Shown: positions 29,345 through 38,934 of the stretch, piece after piece
Layout of the letters: every line of letters starts with the position of its first letter
Position numbering within the stretch: the stretch's first letter is position 1
DNA from: Burkholderiaceae bacterium
Lineage (GTDB): Bacteria > Pseudomonadota > Gammaproteobacteria > Burkholderiales > Burkholderiaceae_C
DNA: 57,707 nucleotides
Direction: 5' to 3'
NCBI GenBank assembly: GCA_004299095.1
Contig: SCQQ01000047.1
Location: 1 to 57,707 of the forward strand
The notes under the pieces: generated by a model
Database searches by the model: none
The model's input: the letters and a program-made list of their open reading frames with translations, nothing else
What the model was told of the DNA's origin: nothing
Translations under genes and position numbers: made by a program

Positions 29345-29371
29345 TTGAATCAAGTGTTATTGGGAGCGTGA

Positions 29372-29479
29372 ATGACACCGGAAGAGTTGCAAAAGAAAAA
29401 CAAGCGGCTGGGTTGGATTTTGGCTGTAATCGTTCTGGCGCTCTTCTTTGGTTTCATCATCAAGACCGGATTGAAGTAA
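29372..29479 (+). CDS. 35-aa cytochrome oxidase small membrane protein
   Basis: Reads MTPEELQKKNKRLGWILAVI and continues through a single membrane helix to a Lys end. It has 35 residues, a charged N-terminus and one helix (about residues 14-31). It sits between ctaD and ctaG with gaps of 27 and 21 bp, and GGGAGCG precedes the ATG. Beta-proteobacterial cox operons often encode a short one-helix oxidase assembly protein at this place, so that role is inferred by position and form. Confidence 0.82.
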   Translation: MTPEELQKKNKRLGWILAVIVLALFFGFIIKTGLK

Positions 29480-29500
29480 GCGGATCTGGGGAGTAAAGCC

Positions 29501-30082
29501 GTGGGATTGCGTACCGAAAACCTGAGAATGGTGATCAAGTTGGTCATCATTGCGGTGGGCATGTTCAGTTTCGGTTATGCATTGATACCGCTCTACAAAA
29601 CGATCTGCCAGGTGACCGGAATCAACGTTTTGTCGTTGTCAGAGGGTAATATTCCAGGCGCGGGATTGGACGGCGACAAGGCCCGTAGCGCCGTTGCCAA
29701 CACACAGATTGATTACAACCGCACCATCACGGTGCAGTTCGATGCCAATACGACGGGGCCGTGGCATTTCAAGCCGTTGAAGAGTTCGCTCAACGTGCAC
29801 CCGGGTGAATTGACGACGGTGATGTACGAATTCCAGAACGTTCAGGACCGCAGGATGACTGCACAGGCCATTCCAAGCTATGCGCCGCGGCAGGCCGAAC
29901 CACATTTCCACAAGCTCGAGTGCTTTTGCTTCACGCAGTGGACATTGAATGCCGGCGAGAAGAAGGAATGGCCGGTGGTTTTCTACATTGACCCGAAATT
30001 GACCAAAGACGTGCGCACGATCACTCTGTCCTACACCTTTTTTGAGGTGGGCGGCAGAACACCGCCAGCGCCTGCTGCTTGA
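29501..30082 (+). CDS. ctaG: Cytochrome c oxidase assembly protein CtaG (Cox11)
   Basis: Membrane-anchored copper chaperone that delivers Cu to the CuB site. The 193-residue protein has one N-terminal helix followed by a periplasmic domain with the copper-binding ECFCFTQW motif and the conserved YKTICQVTG and MFSFGYALIPLY segments. The start is GTG at 29501, with GGGGAG a few bases upstream. It lies 80 bp before coxC, and no DUF2970 gene is found in that gap. Confidence 0.95.
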   Translation: MGLRTENLRMVIKLVIIAVGMFSFGYALIPLYKTICQVTGINVLSLSEGNIPGAGLDGDKARSAVANTQIDYNRTITVQFDANTTGPWHFKPLKSSLNVHPGELTTVMYEFQNVQDRRMTAQAIPSYAPRQAEPHFHKLECFCFTQWTLNAGEKKEWPVVFYIDPKLTKDVRTITLSYTFFEVGGRTPPAPAA

Positions 30083-30162
30083 AGTCGAAAGCGTGTGCGA
30101 AGGTCGTTTGCTACATATATGTGAATGGGTGCCGTCGATCGGCCGAAGAGGAGTGAACAGTC

Positions 30163-31047
30163 ATGAGTAATGCCACCAGCCAGCGGACAGCGCCGTATTA
30201 TTTTGTACCGTCGCCGTCTCCGTACCCGATCTTGGCCATGATTGGCGTTTTCCTGCTGATCACCGGTTTCTACACTTGGATCAATAGCCGCCTGTTTGGC
30301 CGCTGGGTATTTTTGGTCGGCCTCGTTTGGTGGCTGTTCATCATTTTCCACTGGTTCAAGGACACCGTGGTCGAGAGCGAGAGCGGCAAATACGGTCGCA
30401 AGATCGACGTGTCTTACCGCTGGGGGATGAGTTGGTTCATTTACTCCGAAGTGATGTTTTTCGGCGCGTTCTTCACCGCGCTCTGGTATGCCCACGCGCA
30501 CGCCTTGCCGGAACTGGGCGACATCCAAAACGCCTTGCTCTGGCCCAATTTCAAGGCGGTGTGGCCGAGTTTCGCTGCAGGCGCCACGGCGTCGCCGGCC
30601 GGTACGATCGAGCCGTTCCAGACCATGGGGCCATTCTGGCTGCCAACTATCAACACGATCCTGCTGCTGAGTTCGGCGGTCACGCTGACCATTGCGCACC
30701 ATGCGCTGCAAATCGGCAAACGTGGGCGCACGATTGCGTTCATGTGGATCACGCTGGCGCTGGGGATTACGTTCCTGTGCTGCCAGGCGTTCGAATACCA
30801 CCACGCCTATACCGAGATGAACCTGAAACTGAGTTCAGGCATCTACGGCTCCACCTTTTTCATGCTCACCGGTTTCCACGGCTTCCACGTGCTGGTGGGG
30901 ACCATCATGCTGTTTTTCATCACGCTGCGGCTGATGAAAGGACACTTCACGCAAAAGCGACACTTTGGCTTCGAAGGTGCGGCGTGGTATTGGCACTTCG
31001 TCGACGTTGTCTGGCTCGGCCTTTACGTTACTGTTTACTGGCTTTGA
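30163..31047 (+). CDS. coxC: Cytochrome c oxidase subunit III
   Basis: Non-catalytic core subunit that supports proton uptake and stability. The 294-residue protein has seven membrane helices and the conserved SEVMFFGAFFTALW, ALQIGKRGRTIAF and GFHGFHVLVGTIML segments, ending with WHFVDVVWLGLYVTVYW. An AGAGGAGTGAA site precedes the ATG. It is the last structural oxidase gene; the next gene is on the opposite strand. Confidence 0.97.
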   Translation: MSNATSQRTAPYYFVPSPSPYPILAMIGVFLLITGFYTWINSRLFGRWVFLVGLVWWLFIIFHWFKDTVVESESGKYGRKIDVSYRWGMSWFIYSEVMFFGAFFTALWYAHAHALPELGDIQNALLWPNFKAVWPSFAAGATASPAGTIEPFQTMGPFWLPTINTILLLSSAVTLTIAHHALQIGKRGRTIAFMWITLALGITFLCCQAFEYHHAYTEMNLKLSSGIYGSTFFMLTGFHGFHVLVGTIMLFFITLRLMKGHFTQKRHFGFEGAAWYWHFVDVVWLGLYVTVYWL

Positions 31048-31181
31048 TTGGTGCGGAGCCCACGTAACGGCTGCGGCGCTCCACGCACCCGAGCCCGCGC
31101 GTCCCGCTGTTGCGAGGCACTCTCGGTTCGACCTGCATCAACTGCGTAGCGGCTGCGCATGGCCGTTAGTCGCGGCAGCAA

Positions 31182-31415
31182 TCAGGCGCCGGCTGGAATT
31201 CCGGTGGGGCTGATCAGGCCGAGACGCCACGCGACCAGGATGCTCACGAACAAAAAGATGCACAGGCCGACGCGTACCGCGAGCGATATCAACATGCGCT
31301 GCGCGCGTTGGTCGTTCTCGCTGTCGCTGTCACGGTCGTCACGCATCATGTAAAAAAGGGCCGATCCCATGCTGACGACGATGCCGATAAACACAATCGC
31401 GATGAACAGTTTCAT
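31182..31415 (-). CDS. DUF2909 twin-transmembrane protein
   Basis: 77-aa protein with two membrane helices (about residues 4-23 and 44-66) flanking a charged acidic-basic loop DDRDSDSENDQRAQR. This is the form of the twin-transmembrane DUF2909 family found next to SURF1 in cox loci of beta- and gammaproteobacteria. Function is unknown; a link to oxidase assembly is inferred from place. It is divergent from SURF1 with 30 bp between starts, and converges on coxC. Confidence 0.85.
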   Translation of the reverse strand: MKLFIAIVFIGIVVSMGSALFYMMRDDRDSDSENDQRAQRMLISLAVRVGLCIFLFVSILVAWRLGLISPTGIPAGA

Positions 31416-31445
31416 GAACGCAATTATGCGGCCGGGGCGTGCGCA

Positions 31446-32183
31446 GTGAATGCGCGAACGCGGCGGTGGGTAGTGATTGGCGCTGGCATTCTGGGAATGG
31501 CGGTGACCGGGTCGTTGGGGCGCTGGCAGCTCTCGCGCGGCGCGCAGAAAGACCGCCTCCAGGCCGAGCTGGTGGCGCGTGCGCGCCTACCCGCGCTGGA
31601 TGCCGCGGCGGTGACGGCTGCTCATTCGACCAAACAGATTGGCGCGATCCTGCAGCGGACCGCAGTGCTGCATGGCGAGTGGATTCCGGATCACAGCGTG
31701 TATCTCGAAAACCGCACCATGGGTGACGACAGCGGTTTTTACCTGACCACGCCGCTGCGTCTGGCGCAGGGTGATGGCGTGGTGCTGGTGGTGCGCGGCT
31801 GGGCGCCGCGCGATCCCATCGATCGAACGCGTTTGCCGCCGGTACAGACGCCGACCGGCACGGTCGAGATTACCGGGCGTGTGATGGATCATGTGCCAGC
31901 CACTTTTTCCCTCGGGCGCGATGGTCCGACCACAATCCGGCAAAATATCGACTTGGCCGCGTTTCGAGCCGAGACGCGCCTGCCGCTCGCGCCGGTCGTG
32001 GTTGAACAGACCGGCGCCAAGTCAGACGGGCTGTTGCGCCAGTGGCCAGCGCTCGACAGCGGATCGGAGCGCAACTACGGCTATGCGGTCCAATGGTTCG
32101 GCATGTGCGCCCTGATGGGCATCCTTCTGGTCTGGTTCCAGATCGGCAAACCCTATTTGTTGCGACGAAATCGACGTGAGTGA
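31446..32183 (+). CDS. SURF1-family oxidase assembly protein
   Basis: Membrane protein needed for heme a insertion into subunit I. About 245 aa with N- and C-terminal membrane helices and the family patterns LGRWQLSRGAQKDRL, GEWIPDHSVYLENR and NYGYAVQWFGMCAL. The likely start is GTG at 31446 (VNARTRRWVV); an ATG at 31308 would run through the divergent DUF2909 gene. Its end overlaps the next gene by 8 nt, indicating tight coupling. Confidence 0.92.
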   Translation: MNARTRRWVVIGAGILGMAVTGSLGRWQLSRGAQKDRLQAELVARARLPALDAAAVTAAHSTKQIGAILQRTAVLHGEWIPDHSVYLENRTMGDDSGFYLTTPLRLAQGDGVVLVVRGWAPRDPIDRTRLPPVQTPTGTVEITGRVMDHVPATFSLGRDGPTTIRQNIDLAAFRAETRLPLAPVVVEQTGAKSDGLLRQWPALDSGSERNYGYAVQWFGMCALMGILLVWFQIGKPYLLRRNRRE

Positions 32184-32868
32184 AACATCCAGAGGTGTAG
32201 TGGCCGAGTCCGCCGGCTTGGCGGCGGCCCCCGGCCAGACTGGCGTGGAGAAAATACGGCGCCGCAACCGTTGGCAGATTGTTTTGCTGGTGCTGCTTTT
32301 CGCGGCGCCCGTGATCGCGTCGTACTACGCGTATTACGTGGCCCGCCCCAGTGGCCGCACCAATTTCGGCACCCTGATCGAGCCGCAGCGGCCGATTCCG
32401 GCGCTGACGGCGACCAATCTGGCTGGCCAACCGGTTGACTTGCAAACGCTGAAAGGCCAATGGCTGCTCATCAGCGTGGGCGGCGGCGCGTGCGACGCGG
32501 TTTGCCAGAACAACCTGTACCTGCAGCGCCAGATGCGGGAGTCTTTCGGCAAAGACATGGCCCGGGTCGATTGGGTTTGGCTGGTCGATGACGATCAACC
32601 GGTTGCACCCGCGCTGCGCGACGTGCTGAAGGCCGCGATCGTGTTGCGTGTGCCCGCGGCCGGCTTGCAGCAGTGGTTGACTGCGGCGCCGGGCCACCCG
32701 CTCAGCGACCACCTGTATGTGGTGGATCCCCAGGGTCACTGGATGATGCGGTTCCCGCCCAAGCTGGACAAGGACAGCGCGGTGAAAGCGCGGGGTGATT
32801 TGTCGAAGCTGCTGCGCATCTCGGCCGGTTGGGATTCGGCGGGACGCGCTTCGGGCGCGCCCAAGTAG
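32176..32868 (+). CDS. Membrane-anchored SCO/thioredoxin-like protein
   Basis: 230-aa protein with a cytoplasmic N-terminus, one membrane helix (about residues 34-54) and a periplasmic thioredoxin-like domain. It carries a CDAVC motif near residue 110 after a WLLISVGGGA strand, matching the CxxxC copper or redox motif of SCO proteins, but it lacks the typical TxCPDVCP context. Such proteins follow SURF1 in many Burkholderiales cox loci and are presumed oxidase assembly factors. The start is GTG, overlapping SURF1. ctaA follows 6 bp later. Confidence 0.82.
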   Translation: MSETSRGVVAESAGLAAAPGQTGVEKIRRRNRWQIVLLVLLFAAPVIASYYAYYVARPSGRTNFGTLIEPQRPIPALTATNLAGQPVDLQTLKGQWLLISVGGGACDAVCQNNLYLQRQMRESFGKDMARVDWVWLVDDDQPVAPALRDVLKAAIVLRVPAAGLQQWLTAAPGHPLSDHLYVVDPQGHWMMRFPPKLDKDSAVKARGDLSKLLRISAGWDSAGRASGAPK

Positions 32869-32874
32869 GCCACG

Positions 32875-34077
32875 ATGGCTGGCAGCACATTGTCTTTGTA
32901 CAACCTGGCACCGGTGCTTCAGGTGATGGGCACGGGATTGCTCATCGCCGGGGGCTTGCTGGCCTGGTTCTGGGTTCGGCAGCGCGATGCGTCGCTCAGC
33001 CAGCGCCTGGGTGCACTCACGCTGCTGGCGTTGTTTCTCACCTTCGATCTGATCTTGTTCGGCGCGTTTACCCGCCTCACCGGTTCCGGCTTGGGCTGTC
33101 CCGATTGGCCTGGGTGCTACGGTTTTTCCAGCCCGGTGGGCGCCAGTGGCGATATTGCGGCGGCGCAGGCGCTCATGCCCACCGGCCCGGTTACGCACGC
33201 CAAGGCGTGGATCGAGATGGTGCACCGCTATCTCGCCACCAGCGTGGGCGTGCTGATCATTGTGCTCACGCTGGCCACCTTCTGGGCCTGGTGGCGGGCT
33301 CGGAAAAATCCCGATAGCGATGAGCAGCGGGCGCAGGCGATTGTGCGACCGTGGTGGCCGCTGCTGACACTCGTCTGGATCTGCGCGCAGGGCGCGTTTG
33401 GCGCGCTCACGGTCACGATGAAACTGTTCCCGGCAGTCGTCACCACCCACTTGTTGGGTGGCATCGGCCTGCTGGTGCTGTTGGTCATTCAGGCAGAACA
33501 TTACCGCCAGGCGGGTGGGCAGAGCGCCGCCGAAGGTTTGTCGCCGGGTACGCGTGGCCTGCTGTGGGGCGTCACCGCGCTGCTTGCCATCCAGATTGCC
33601 TTGGGCGGCTGGGTCAGCACCAATTACGCGGTGCTGGCCTGCGACACCTTTCCGAAATGTCAGGGCAGTTGGTGGCCCACGATGAATTTTTCCCAAGGGT
33701 TTGAGCTCTGGCGCGCGCTCGGACACACCGCGTCCGGCGCGTTGCTGGGCTTCCCGGCGCTCACCGCCATCCACTACGTGCACCGGCTGTTTGCATACCT
33801 GGTGATCGCGGCCATGCTGACCTTGGTTGCGCGGCTGCATTACGATCAGCGGTTGCGCCGGCAGCGCCGCTGGCTCCTGGGCTTGATTGCGTTGCAGTTT
33901 CTGACTGGCCTGTCGAACGTGGTGCTGGGCTGGCCGCTGGTTGCGGCCGTAGCGCACACCGGCGGGGCGGCCGCGCTGATGGCTGTTTTGGCTTGGACGC
34001 TGTGCGCCAGCCGCGCGGCTGTTTTGTATCCATCAAAGGCAGGGAGCTACACCATGGCCCCGAGGGTGACGACATGA
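32875..34077 (+). CDS. ctaA: Heme A synthase (Cox15)
   Basis: Oxidises heme O to heme A for the aa3 oxidase. The 400-residue protein has eight membrane helices. Conserved heme-ligand and Glu/His regions include [40 protein letters not shown] and [12 protein letters not shown]. The second Cys pair is in [10 protein letters not shown]. Its stop overlaps the ctaB start (ATGA), coupling the two heme A steps. Confidence 0.95.
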   Translation: MAGSTLSLYNLAPVLQVMGTGLLIAGGLLAWFWVRQRDASLSQRLGALTLLALFLTFDLILFGAFTRLTGSGLGCPDWPGCYGFSSPVGASGDIAAAQALMPTGPVTHAKAWIEMVHRYLATSVGVLIIVLTLATFWAWWRARKNPDSDEQRAQAIVRPWWPLLTLVWICAQGAFGALTVTMKLFPAVVTTHLLGGIGLLVLLVIQAEHYRQAGGQSAAEGLSPGTRGLLWGVTALLAIQIALGGWVSTNYAVLACDTFPKCQGSWWPTMNFSQGFELWRALGHTASGALLGFPALTAIHYVHRLFAYLVIAAMLTLVARLHYDQRLRRQRRWLLGLIALQFLTGLSNVVLGWPLVAAVAHTGGAAALMAVLAWTLCASRAAVLYPSKAGSYTMAPRVTT

Positions 34078-35024
34078 GTTCTGAAGCGACACGATCCACG
34101 CCACTGGTCGCGGCTGGCGCCGCCGCTGCGGCCGCAGCCACGCCGGCGCGTGCGCTGCCCGTCTGGCGCCAGTATTACGCGCTCACCAAGCCGCGCGTCG
34201 TGCGCCTCATCATGTTTTGCGCGCTGGTGGGCATGGTGCTCGCGGTGCCGGGCATCCCGACCCTGGCGGATGTGGGCACCATGGCGATTGCCTGCGTCGG
34301 CATCTGGATGGTGACCGGTGCGGCCGCCGCGTTCAATTGCCTGGTCGAAAAGGCCATCGATGCCCGCATGAAGCGCACCGCGTGGCGGCCCACGGCCACC
34401 GGGCAACTGTCCGACTGGCATACGCTGCTGTTTTCCATCATCCTGTGCACGGCCGGATCGGTGATCCTGCTGGTGTGGGTGAATGCGCTCACCATGTGGC
34501 TTACGTTCGCCACTTTCGTGGGCTACGCCGTGATTTACACGGTGGTGCTGAAGCCGCTCACGCCGCAAAACATCGTGATCGGCGGCGCCACTGGCGCCAT
34601 GCCACCGGTGCTGGGCTGGGCCGCCATGACGGGGCAGGTGGGGCCCGAGGCGCTCATCATGTTCCTGATCATCTTTGTCTGGACGCCGCCGCATTTCTGG
34701 CCGCTGGCCATGTACCGCATCGACGATTACCGCAGGAGTGGGCTGCCGATGCTTCCGGTGACGCACGGGAACGAATTCACCAGCCTGCAGGTCTTGCTGT
34801 ATTCACTGCTGGTGTTTGCCGCCTGCCTGTTGCCGTTTGGGTACGGCATGAGCGGGTTTCTGTACCTGGCGGTTGCCGTGCCGCTGTCGGTCATGTTCGT
34901 CGTGCGTGCGTACCAGTTGTGGCGTGATTTTTCCGAGCGCCGGGCGCTGAAGACGTTCTTGTTTTCCCTGGTTCATCTCTCCGGCGTGTTCGGCGCGCTG
35001 CTGGTGGACCATTACATCAGGTAG
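34074..35024 (+). CDS. ctaB: Protoheme IX farnesyltransferase (heme O synthase)
   Basis: Adds a farnesyl group to heme b to give heme O, the substrate of CtaA. 316 aa with seven or more membrane helices. The UbiA-type prenyl diphosphate site is [23 protein letters not shown], containing the expected NxxxDxxxD pattern, with a second loop at the [13 protein letters not shown] stretch. The ATG at 34074 overlaps the ctaA stop by 4 nt and is followed by [10 protein letters not shown]; a longer frame upstream is inside ctaA. Confidence 0.95.
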   Translation: MSSEATRSTPLVAAGAAAAAAATPARALPVWRQYYALTKPRVVRLIMFCALVGMVLAVPGIPTLADVGTMAIACVGIWMVTGAAAAFNCLVEKAIDARMKRTAWRPTATGQLSDWHTLLFSIILCTAGSVILLVWVNALTMWLTFATFVGYAVIYTVVLKPLTPQNIVIGGATGAMPPVLGWAAMTGQVGPEALIMFLIIFVWTPPHFWPLAMYRIDDYRRSGLPMLPVTHGNEFTSLQVLLYSLLVFAACLLPFGYGMSGFLYLAVAVPLSVMFVVRAYQLWRDFSERRALKTFLFSLVHLSGVFGALLVDHYIR

Positions 35025-35034
35025 TTTTCCAAAA

Positions 35035-35655
35035 ATGATGGATCGCAGGCGGTTGATTTGCCGCGTGGCGGGCGCGGCGGCGCTGGCGGCCTCCGGCGGC
35101 TTTCTGGTTGCGTGCAGCGACGCCAAGAGCAAGGTGCAGTTCCACTCGGTGGACGTCACTGGCGCAAGCTACGCGAAGAACTTCGATCTCACCGATTTCA
35201 ATGGCAAGGAGCGCACGCTGGCCGATTACAAGGGCGACGTGGTGGCCGTGTTTTTTGGCTATACCCATTGCCCCGACGTGTGTCCGACCACGCTGGCCGA
35301 ACTGGCCCAGGTCCGCAAAAAGCTCGGTTCGCAGAGCGACAAGTTCCAGGTCCTGTTCGTCAGCCTGGACCCCGAGCGCGACACGCCCACGGTGCTCAAG
35401 TCCTATCTGGGCGCGTTCGACAAGAGCTTCGTCGGGCTGTATACGCCCTCGATCAGCGATTTGCCCAAACTCGCCAAGAGCTTCAAGATCTTCTACCAGA
35501 AGGTCGACGGCAAAGCGTCCGACGGCTATTCGGTCGACCACTCCGCGGCCACCTTCATCTACGATCCGCAAGGCCGGTTGCGCCTGTACAGCCCGAACGA
35601 CAATTCGGTCGCCAACATGACAAGCGACGTGAAGTTGCTGCTGAAAGGCGCCTGA
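35035..35655 (+). CDS. sco1: SCO1/SenC-family copper chaperone
   Basis: Delivers copper to the CuA site of CoxB or maintains its thiols. The 206-residue lipoprotein has a signal with lipobox LVAC at about residue 27 and a thioredoxin fold with the copper motif THCPDVCPTT and the third ligand His in DHSAATFIYD. Two adjacent ATGs (35035, 35038) are possible. It is the last gene of the cox block, 10 bp after ctaB, and converges on the slipin gene across a hairpin. Confidence 0.95.
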   Translation: MMDRRRLICRVAGAAALAASGGFLVACSDAKSKVQFHSVDVTGASYAKNFDLTDFNGKERTLADYKGDVVAVFFGYTHCPDVCPTTLAELAQVRKKLGSQSDKFQVLFVSLDPERDTPTVLKSYLGAFDKSFVGLYTPSISDLPKLAKSFKIFYQKVDGKASDGYSVDHSAATFIYDPQGRLRLYSPNDNSVANMTSDVKLLLKGA

Positions 35656-35667
35656 CAGCCGTTCCAA

Positions 35668-35686
35668 CCTGAGCGCAACGCTCAGG
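35668..35686. terminator. Hairpin between convergent sco1 and slipin genes
   Basis: Perfect 8-bp stem CCTGAGCG-CAA-CGCTCAGG, 13 bp after the sco1 stop. The slipin stop codon (35682-35684) is inside its right arm. It has no T-tract on either side, so termination in both directions is only likely. Confidence 0.6.
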
Positions 35687-36470
35687 ACTGCGCTTCGCCA
35701 GTCTTGGCTGCACGCGCTTTCCCGAGCAGCGGCTCGAGCAAGTCGAGCGGCAGCGGAAACGCGATGGTGCTGCTCTTGTCGCCGGCGATTTCCACCAGCG
35801 TCTGCAGGTAGCGCAACTGGATCGATTGCGGTTGCTGCATCAGGATTTGCGCGGCTTCCATGAGCTTTTGTGCCGCCTGCGCCTCGCCTTCGGCATTGAT
35901 CACCTTGGCGCGGCGCTGGCGCTCGGCTTCGGCTTGCCGCGCAATCGCGCGCACCATGCTGTCGTCCAGGTCGACCTGCTTGATTTCCACGTTCGACACC
36001 TTGATGCCCCAGGCGTCGGTGTGCTGGTCCAAGATGGTCTGGATGTCGTGGTTGAGCTTTTCGCGCTCGGCCAGCATTTCGTCCAGTTCGTGCTGGCCCA
36101 GCACCGAGCGCAGCGTGGTTTGCGCAAGCTGGCTCGTGGCTTCGGGCGCGTCTTCCACCTGGATCACGGACTTTTCCGGGTCGATCACGCGGTACAGGAT
36201 CATCGCGTCGACCTTGACCGGCACGTTGTCGCGCGAGATCACGTCCTGCGGCGGCACCGTCATGACAATGGTGCGCAAGTCGACGCGCACCATCTGCTGC
36301 ATGATCGGAATCAGCACGATGATGCCAGGGCCTTTTACCGCCTGGAAGTGGCCGAACAGAAAGATCACGCCGCGCTCGTATTCGCGCAGGATCTTGAGCG
36401 ACGAAATCGCGATCGCGAGCACCACGATGATGACCACGACCACGATGGGGTAGAACGAAAACGATGGCAT
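35682..36470 (-). CDS. Slipin (stomatin/SPFH-domain membrane protein)
   Basis: 262-aa inner-membrane scaffold protein. One N-terminal membrane helix (about residues 6-24) is followed by an SPFH domain starting [15 protein letters not shown] and including [20 protein letters not shown]-terminal coiled-coil rich in Ala/Glu/Gln follows (about residues 170-215). Slipins form oligomers and are encoded next to NfeD proteases; here the two are separated by 2 bp. The ribosome-binding site AAGGAG lies within the end of nfeD, so the two are probably co-translated. Confidence 0.93.
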   Translation of the reverse strand: MPSFSFYPIVVVVIIVVLAIAISSLKILREYERGVIFLFGHFQAVKGPGIIVLIPIMQQMVRVDLRTIVMTVPPQDVISRDNVPVKVDAMILYRVIDPEKSVIQVEDAPEATSQLAQTTLRSVLGQHELDEMLAEREKLNHDIQTILDQHTDAWGIKVSNVEIKQVDLDDSMVRAIARQAEAERQRRAKVINAEGEAQAAQKLMEAAQILMQQPQSIQLRYLQTLVEIAGDKSSTIAFPLPLDLLEPLLGKARAAKTGEAQS

Positions 36471-36472
36471 GA

Positions 36473-37861
36473 CTAGGTCTCCTTCGGATGTGCGTCAGCG
36501 GGCTGGACGTCAAGAATCAGCCCGTGCAGCGCGGTCACGGTCACGTAGTCGCCGCGCTTCAAGGCGACGGTCGAATCGGCCTGCCAGCGCTCGCCGTGCA
36601 CGTGCACCAGCCCGCGACCCTGGAAGTCGGCCACCACTTCGGCCGTGGCGCCGATCATCTGTTCCCGGCCGCTCACCACCGGGCGCGAATGCGAGCGCAG
36701 CGCCAGCCAGACGATGCCGGCAACGACGCCGGCGCCCGCGACGCCCATGCCGATCACGGTCGGCAGGGCCACGCCGTAGGCAGCGGAGCCGTTGCGCATC
36801 AACACCACCGTGCCGATCACGAACGCCACCACGCCGCCTGTGCCCAGCACCCCATAGGCCGGAATGAACGCTTCCGAAATGATCAGCACCACGCCCAGCA
36901 GAATGAGTCCGAGGCCGGCGAAATTGACGGGCAGCAACTGGAAGGCATAGAGCGCCAGCAGCAGGCAGATGGCACCGACCACGCCGGGGACGATGCCGCC
37001 GGGATGCGCGCCTTCCATCACCAGCCCGCCCAGGCCGATCAGCAGCAGCACCAGCGCGACTGACGGATTGGCAATGACCGCGAGGAACTGGCTCCGCACG
37101 TCGGGCGTGATGGTCTCCACGAGGGCACCCGCGGTGTGCAGCACCTGGGTGCCGGATGCGGTTTCGACCGAACGGCCGTTGACTTGGGTGAGCAGGGCGT
37201 TCAAATCGGGTGCGATCAGATCGATCACGTGCAGCTTGAGCGCCTGCTCGGCTGAAACACTGGCGGCTTCGCGCACTGCTTTCTCGGCCCAGTCCGCGTT
37301 GCGGCTGCGGCGCTCGGCCAGCGCGCGGATATAGGCCACCGCGTCGTTGGTCGCCTTGCGCATTTCGGTGCTTTGCTCGGGCGCGGGCGCAGCAGCTTCT
37401 TTTTTGTCCTTGTCCGTCTGCGGTGGCGGCGCGTTTCCGCCGCCGCCAAGGATCGAAACCGGCGTGGCCGCGCCCACGTTGGTGGCCGGCGCCATCGCCG
37501 CCACCTGGCACGCGTACAGGATGTAAGTGCCTGCGCTGGCCGCGCGCGCGCCTTGCGGCGCCACGTAACCGATTACCGCCACGTCGGACGACAGGATCGC
37601 CTTGATGATGTCGCGCATCGAGCTGGACAGGCCGCCGGGCGTGTCCAGCTCCAGCACCACCGCCGCTGCGCGTCGCTGGTTGGCGGTTTCGATGCCGCGC
37701 ACCACGTAATCGGCGCTGGCGGGGCTGATGGCGCCGTCGATCTTCAGGCGAATGATGGTGGGTTGGACGCCAGCGTCGGTCGCCTGCGCCCCAACGGCGA
37801 CGGGTGCCGTCATGCAGCAAGCAGCGGCCCACCACAAAACGAATGCAACCCAAGTCCTCAT
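36473..37861 (-). CDS. NfeD-family membrane serine protease
   Basis: 462-aa long-form NfeD. A signal peptide is followed by a ClpP-like protease domain (about residues 30-240) with [15 protein letters not shown] and the putative catalytic Ser in [10 protein letters not shown]. Next come a four- to five-helix membrane region (about 250-380) and a C-terminal OB-fold NfeD domain ([25 protein letters not shown]). Archaeal relatives cleave slipin tails, which fits its slipin partner 2 bp downstream. The start at 37861 ([11 protein letters not shown]) gives the signal peptide; a longer frame reaches 38011. Confidence 0.92.
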   Translation of the reverse strand: MRTWVAFVLWWAAACCMTAPVAVGAQATDAGVQPTIIRLKIDGAISPASADYVVRGIETANQRRAAAVVLELDTPGGLSSSMRDIIKAILSSDVAVIGYVAPQGARAASAGTYILYACQVAAMAPATNVGAATPVSILGGGGNAPPPQTDKDKKEAAAPAPEQSTEMRKATNDAVAYIRALAERRSRNADWAEKAVREAASVSAEQALKLHVIDLIAPDLNALLTQVNGRSVETASGTQVLHTAGALVETITPDVRSQFLAVIANPSVALVLLLIGLGGLVMEGAHPGGIVPGVVGAICLLLALYAFQLLPVNFAGLGLILLGVVLIISEAFIPAYGVLGTGGVVAFVIGTVVLMRNGSAAYGVALPTVIGMGVAGAGVVAGIVWLALRSHSRPVVSGREQMIGATAEVVADFQGRGLVHVHGERWQADSTVALKRGDYVTVTALHGLILDVQPADAHPKET

Positions 37862-37976
37862 GCTGTCATGAAAGCACGGATTGCAGGTTTTGGCAAACGA
37901 GGGGTTTGTCGATCCGATCGGACGGGAGATGCTGCCGAAGCTGCCGGAATCGACGCCGCGACGACGTCGGCAAATT

Positions 37977-38909
37977 TCACCGCGGCGCTTTGCCGCGCGT
38001 ACGCGCGGCAAAGCCGTGCGGCGCCTTCCGGTTCACCAGTACGATACCCACCGCCACCAGTGCCAGTGCCGCGATTAAGGCGGGCGTGACCGGCTCGTGC
38101 GGCCAGAGCGCACCGAACACCAGCGCGAAGATAGGTGTGAGGAAAACGAAGGTGGAAATCTGCGTGGCGGGGTAATAGATCAGCAGCCACATCCATGCGA
38201 GGTAGCTGGCAAATGCGCCGATGCAGGTTTGCAGCAGAACCGACATCAGCGCGAATGCGCTCCAGTGCCAGACCCAGGTTTCGCCCAGCGCCAGCGACAG
38301 GAGCGGCAGGGCCAATGCGCTCGTGGTCACTTGGTAGAACAGGCATTTCTCGGCTGAAACGCGGGCGATGCGCGTGGAGCGGATCGCGACGGTCGTGAGG
38401 CCCCACGAAGCGCCCGCGAGCAAACCGAGGACGTCGCCTTGCCAGCTCACGCCCGGCTCGGGGTGCGTGAAGCCCTCGCGCAGCACGAATGCCACGGCGG
38501 CAAAAGCGCAGACCAGCCCGGCCCACTGGACGGCGCGCAGGCGCTCGGCCGGAACGAAGAGCGGCAGCACCAGCGCGACCCAGAATGGCGAGGTGTAGAG
38601 GAAAGTCGTGACGCGCGACGCGGTGCTGAGGCGCAGGCCGACGTAGAGCGTGGCGAATTCGCTCGCAAACAGCAGCCCGACCAGCAGGCCGGCCCAGAGC
38701 GAGCCGTCGCGCTCGAACAACCGCACGCCGCGCCAGCGGCACCAGAGCCACAGCAGGATAGCCGCGCCGCAGGAGCGCACGCCGGCCATGAACACCGGCG
38801 GCAGTTCCGGCAGCGTGGCTTTGACCAGCACCTGCTGGAACCCCCAGAACAGCGCGCAAGCGAGCAGGATGGTGGCAGCGCGCCCGTCGATGTGGTCCTG
38901 GCGCGTCAT
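37977..38909 (-). CDS. EamA-family (DMT) transporter
   Basis: 310-aa inner-membrane protein with ten membrane helices in two EamA repeats (first about residues 12-140, second about 160-290); the substrate is unknown. The family end near LVAVGIVLVNRK is followed by a tail HGFAARTRGKAPR written by a 28-bp palindrome. It starts 25 bp after the EmrB gene and may be the last gene of that operon. Confidence 0.88.
   Translation of the reverse strand: MTRQDHIDGRAATILLACALFWGFQQVLVKATLPELPPVFMAGVRSCGAAILLWLWCRWRGVRLFERDGSLWAGLLVGLLFASEFATLYVGLRLSTASRVTTFLYTSPFWVALVLPLFVPAERLRAVQWAGLVCAFAAVAFVLREGFTHPEPGVSWQGDVLGLLAGASWGLTTVAIRSTRIARVSAEKCLFYQVTTSALALPLLSLALGETWVWHWSAFALMSVLLQTCIGAFASYLAWMWLLIYYPATQISTFVFLTPIFALVFGALWPHEPVTPALIAALALVAVGIVLVNRKAPHGFAARTRGKAPR
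37985..38012. repeat. 28-bp perfect palindrome in the 3' end of the EamA gene
   Basis: GCTTTGCCGCGCGT followed by its exact reverse complement, centred at 38,998.5 minus 1000 (between 37998 and 37999). It lies inside the last codons of the minus-strand transporter and encodes FAARTRGKA. It may serve as a hairpin at the end of the efflux operon, or be an inserted palindromic element. There is no T-tract. Confidence 0.7.
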
Positions 38910-38934
38910 GGTTGCCGCGGGTTCGGGACTGGAA

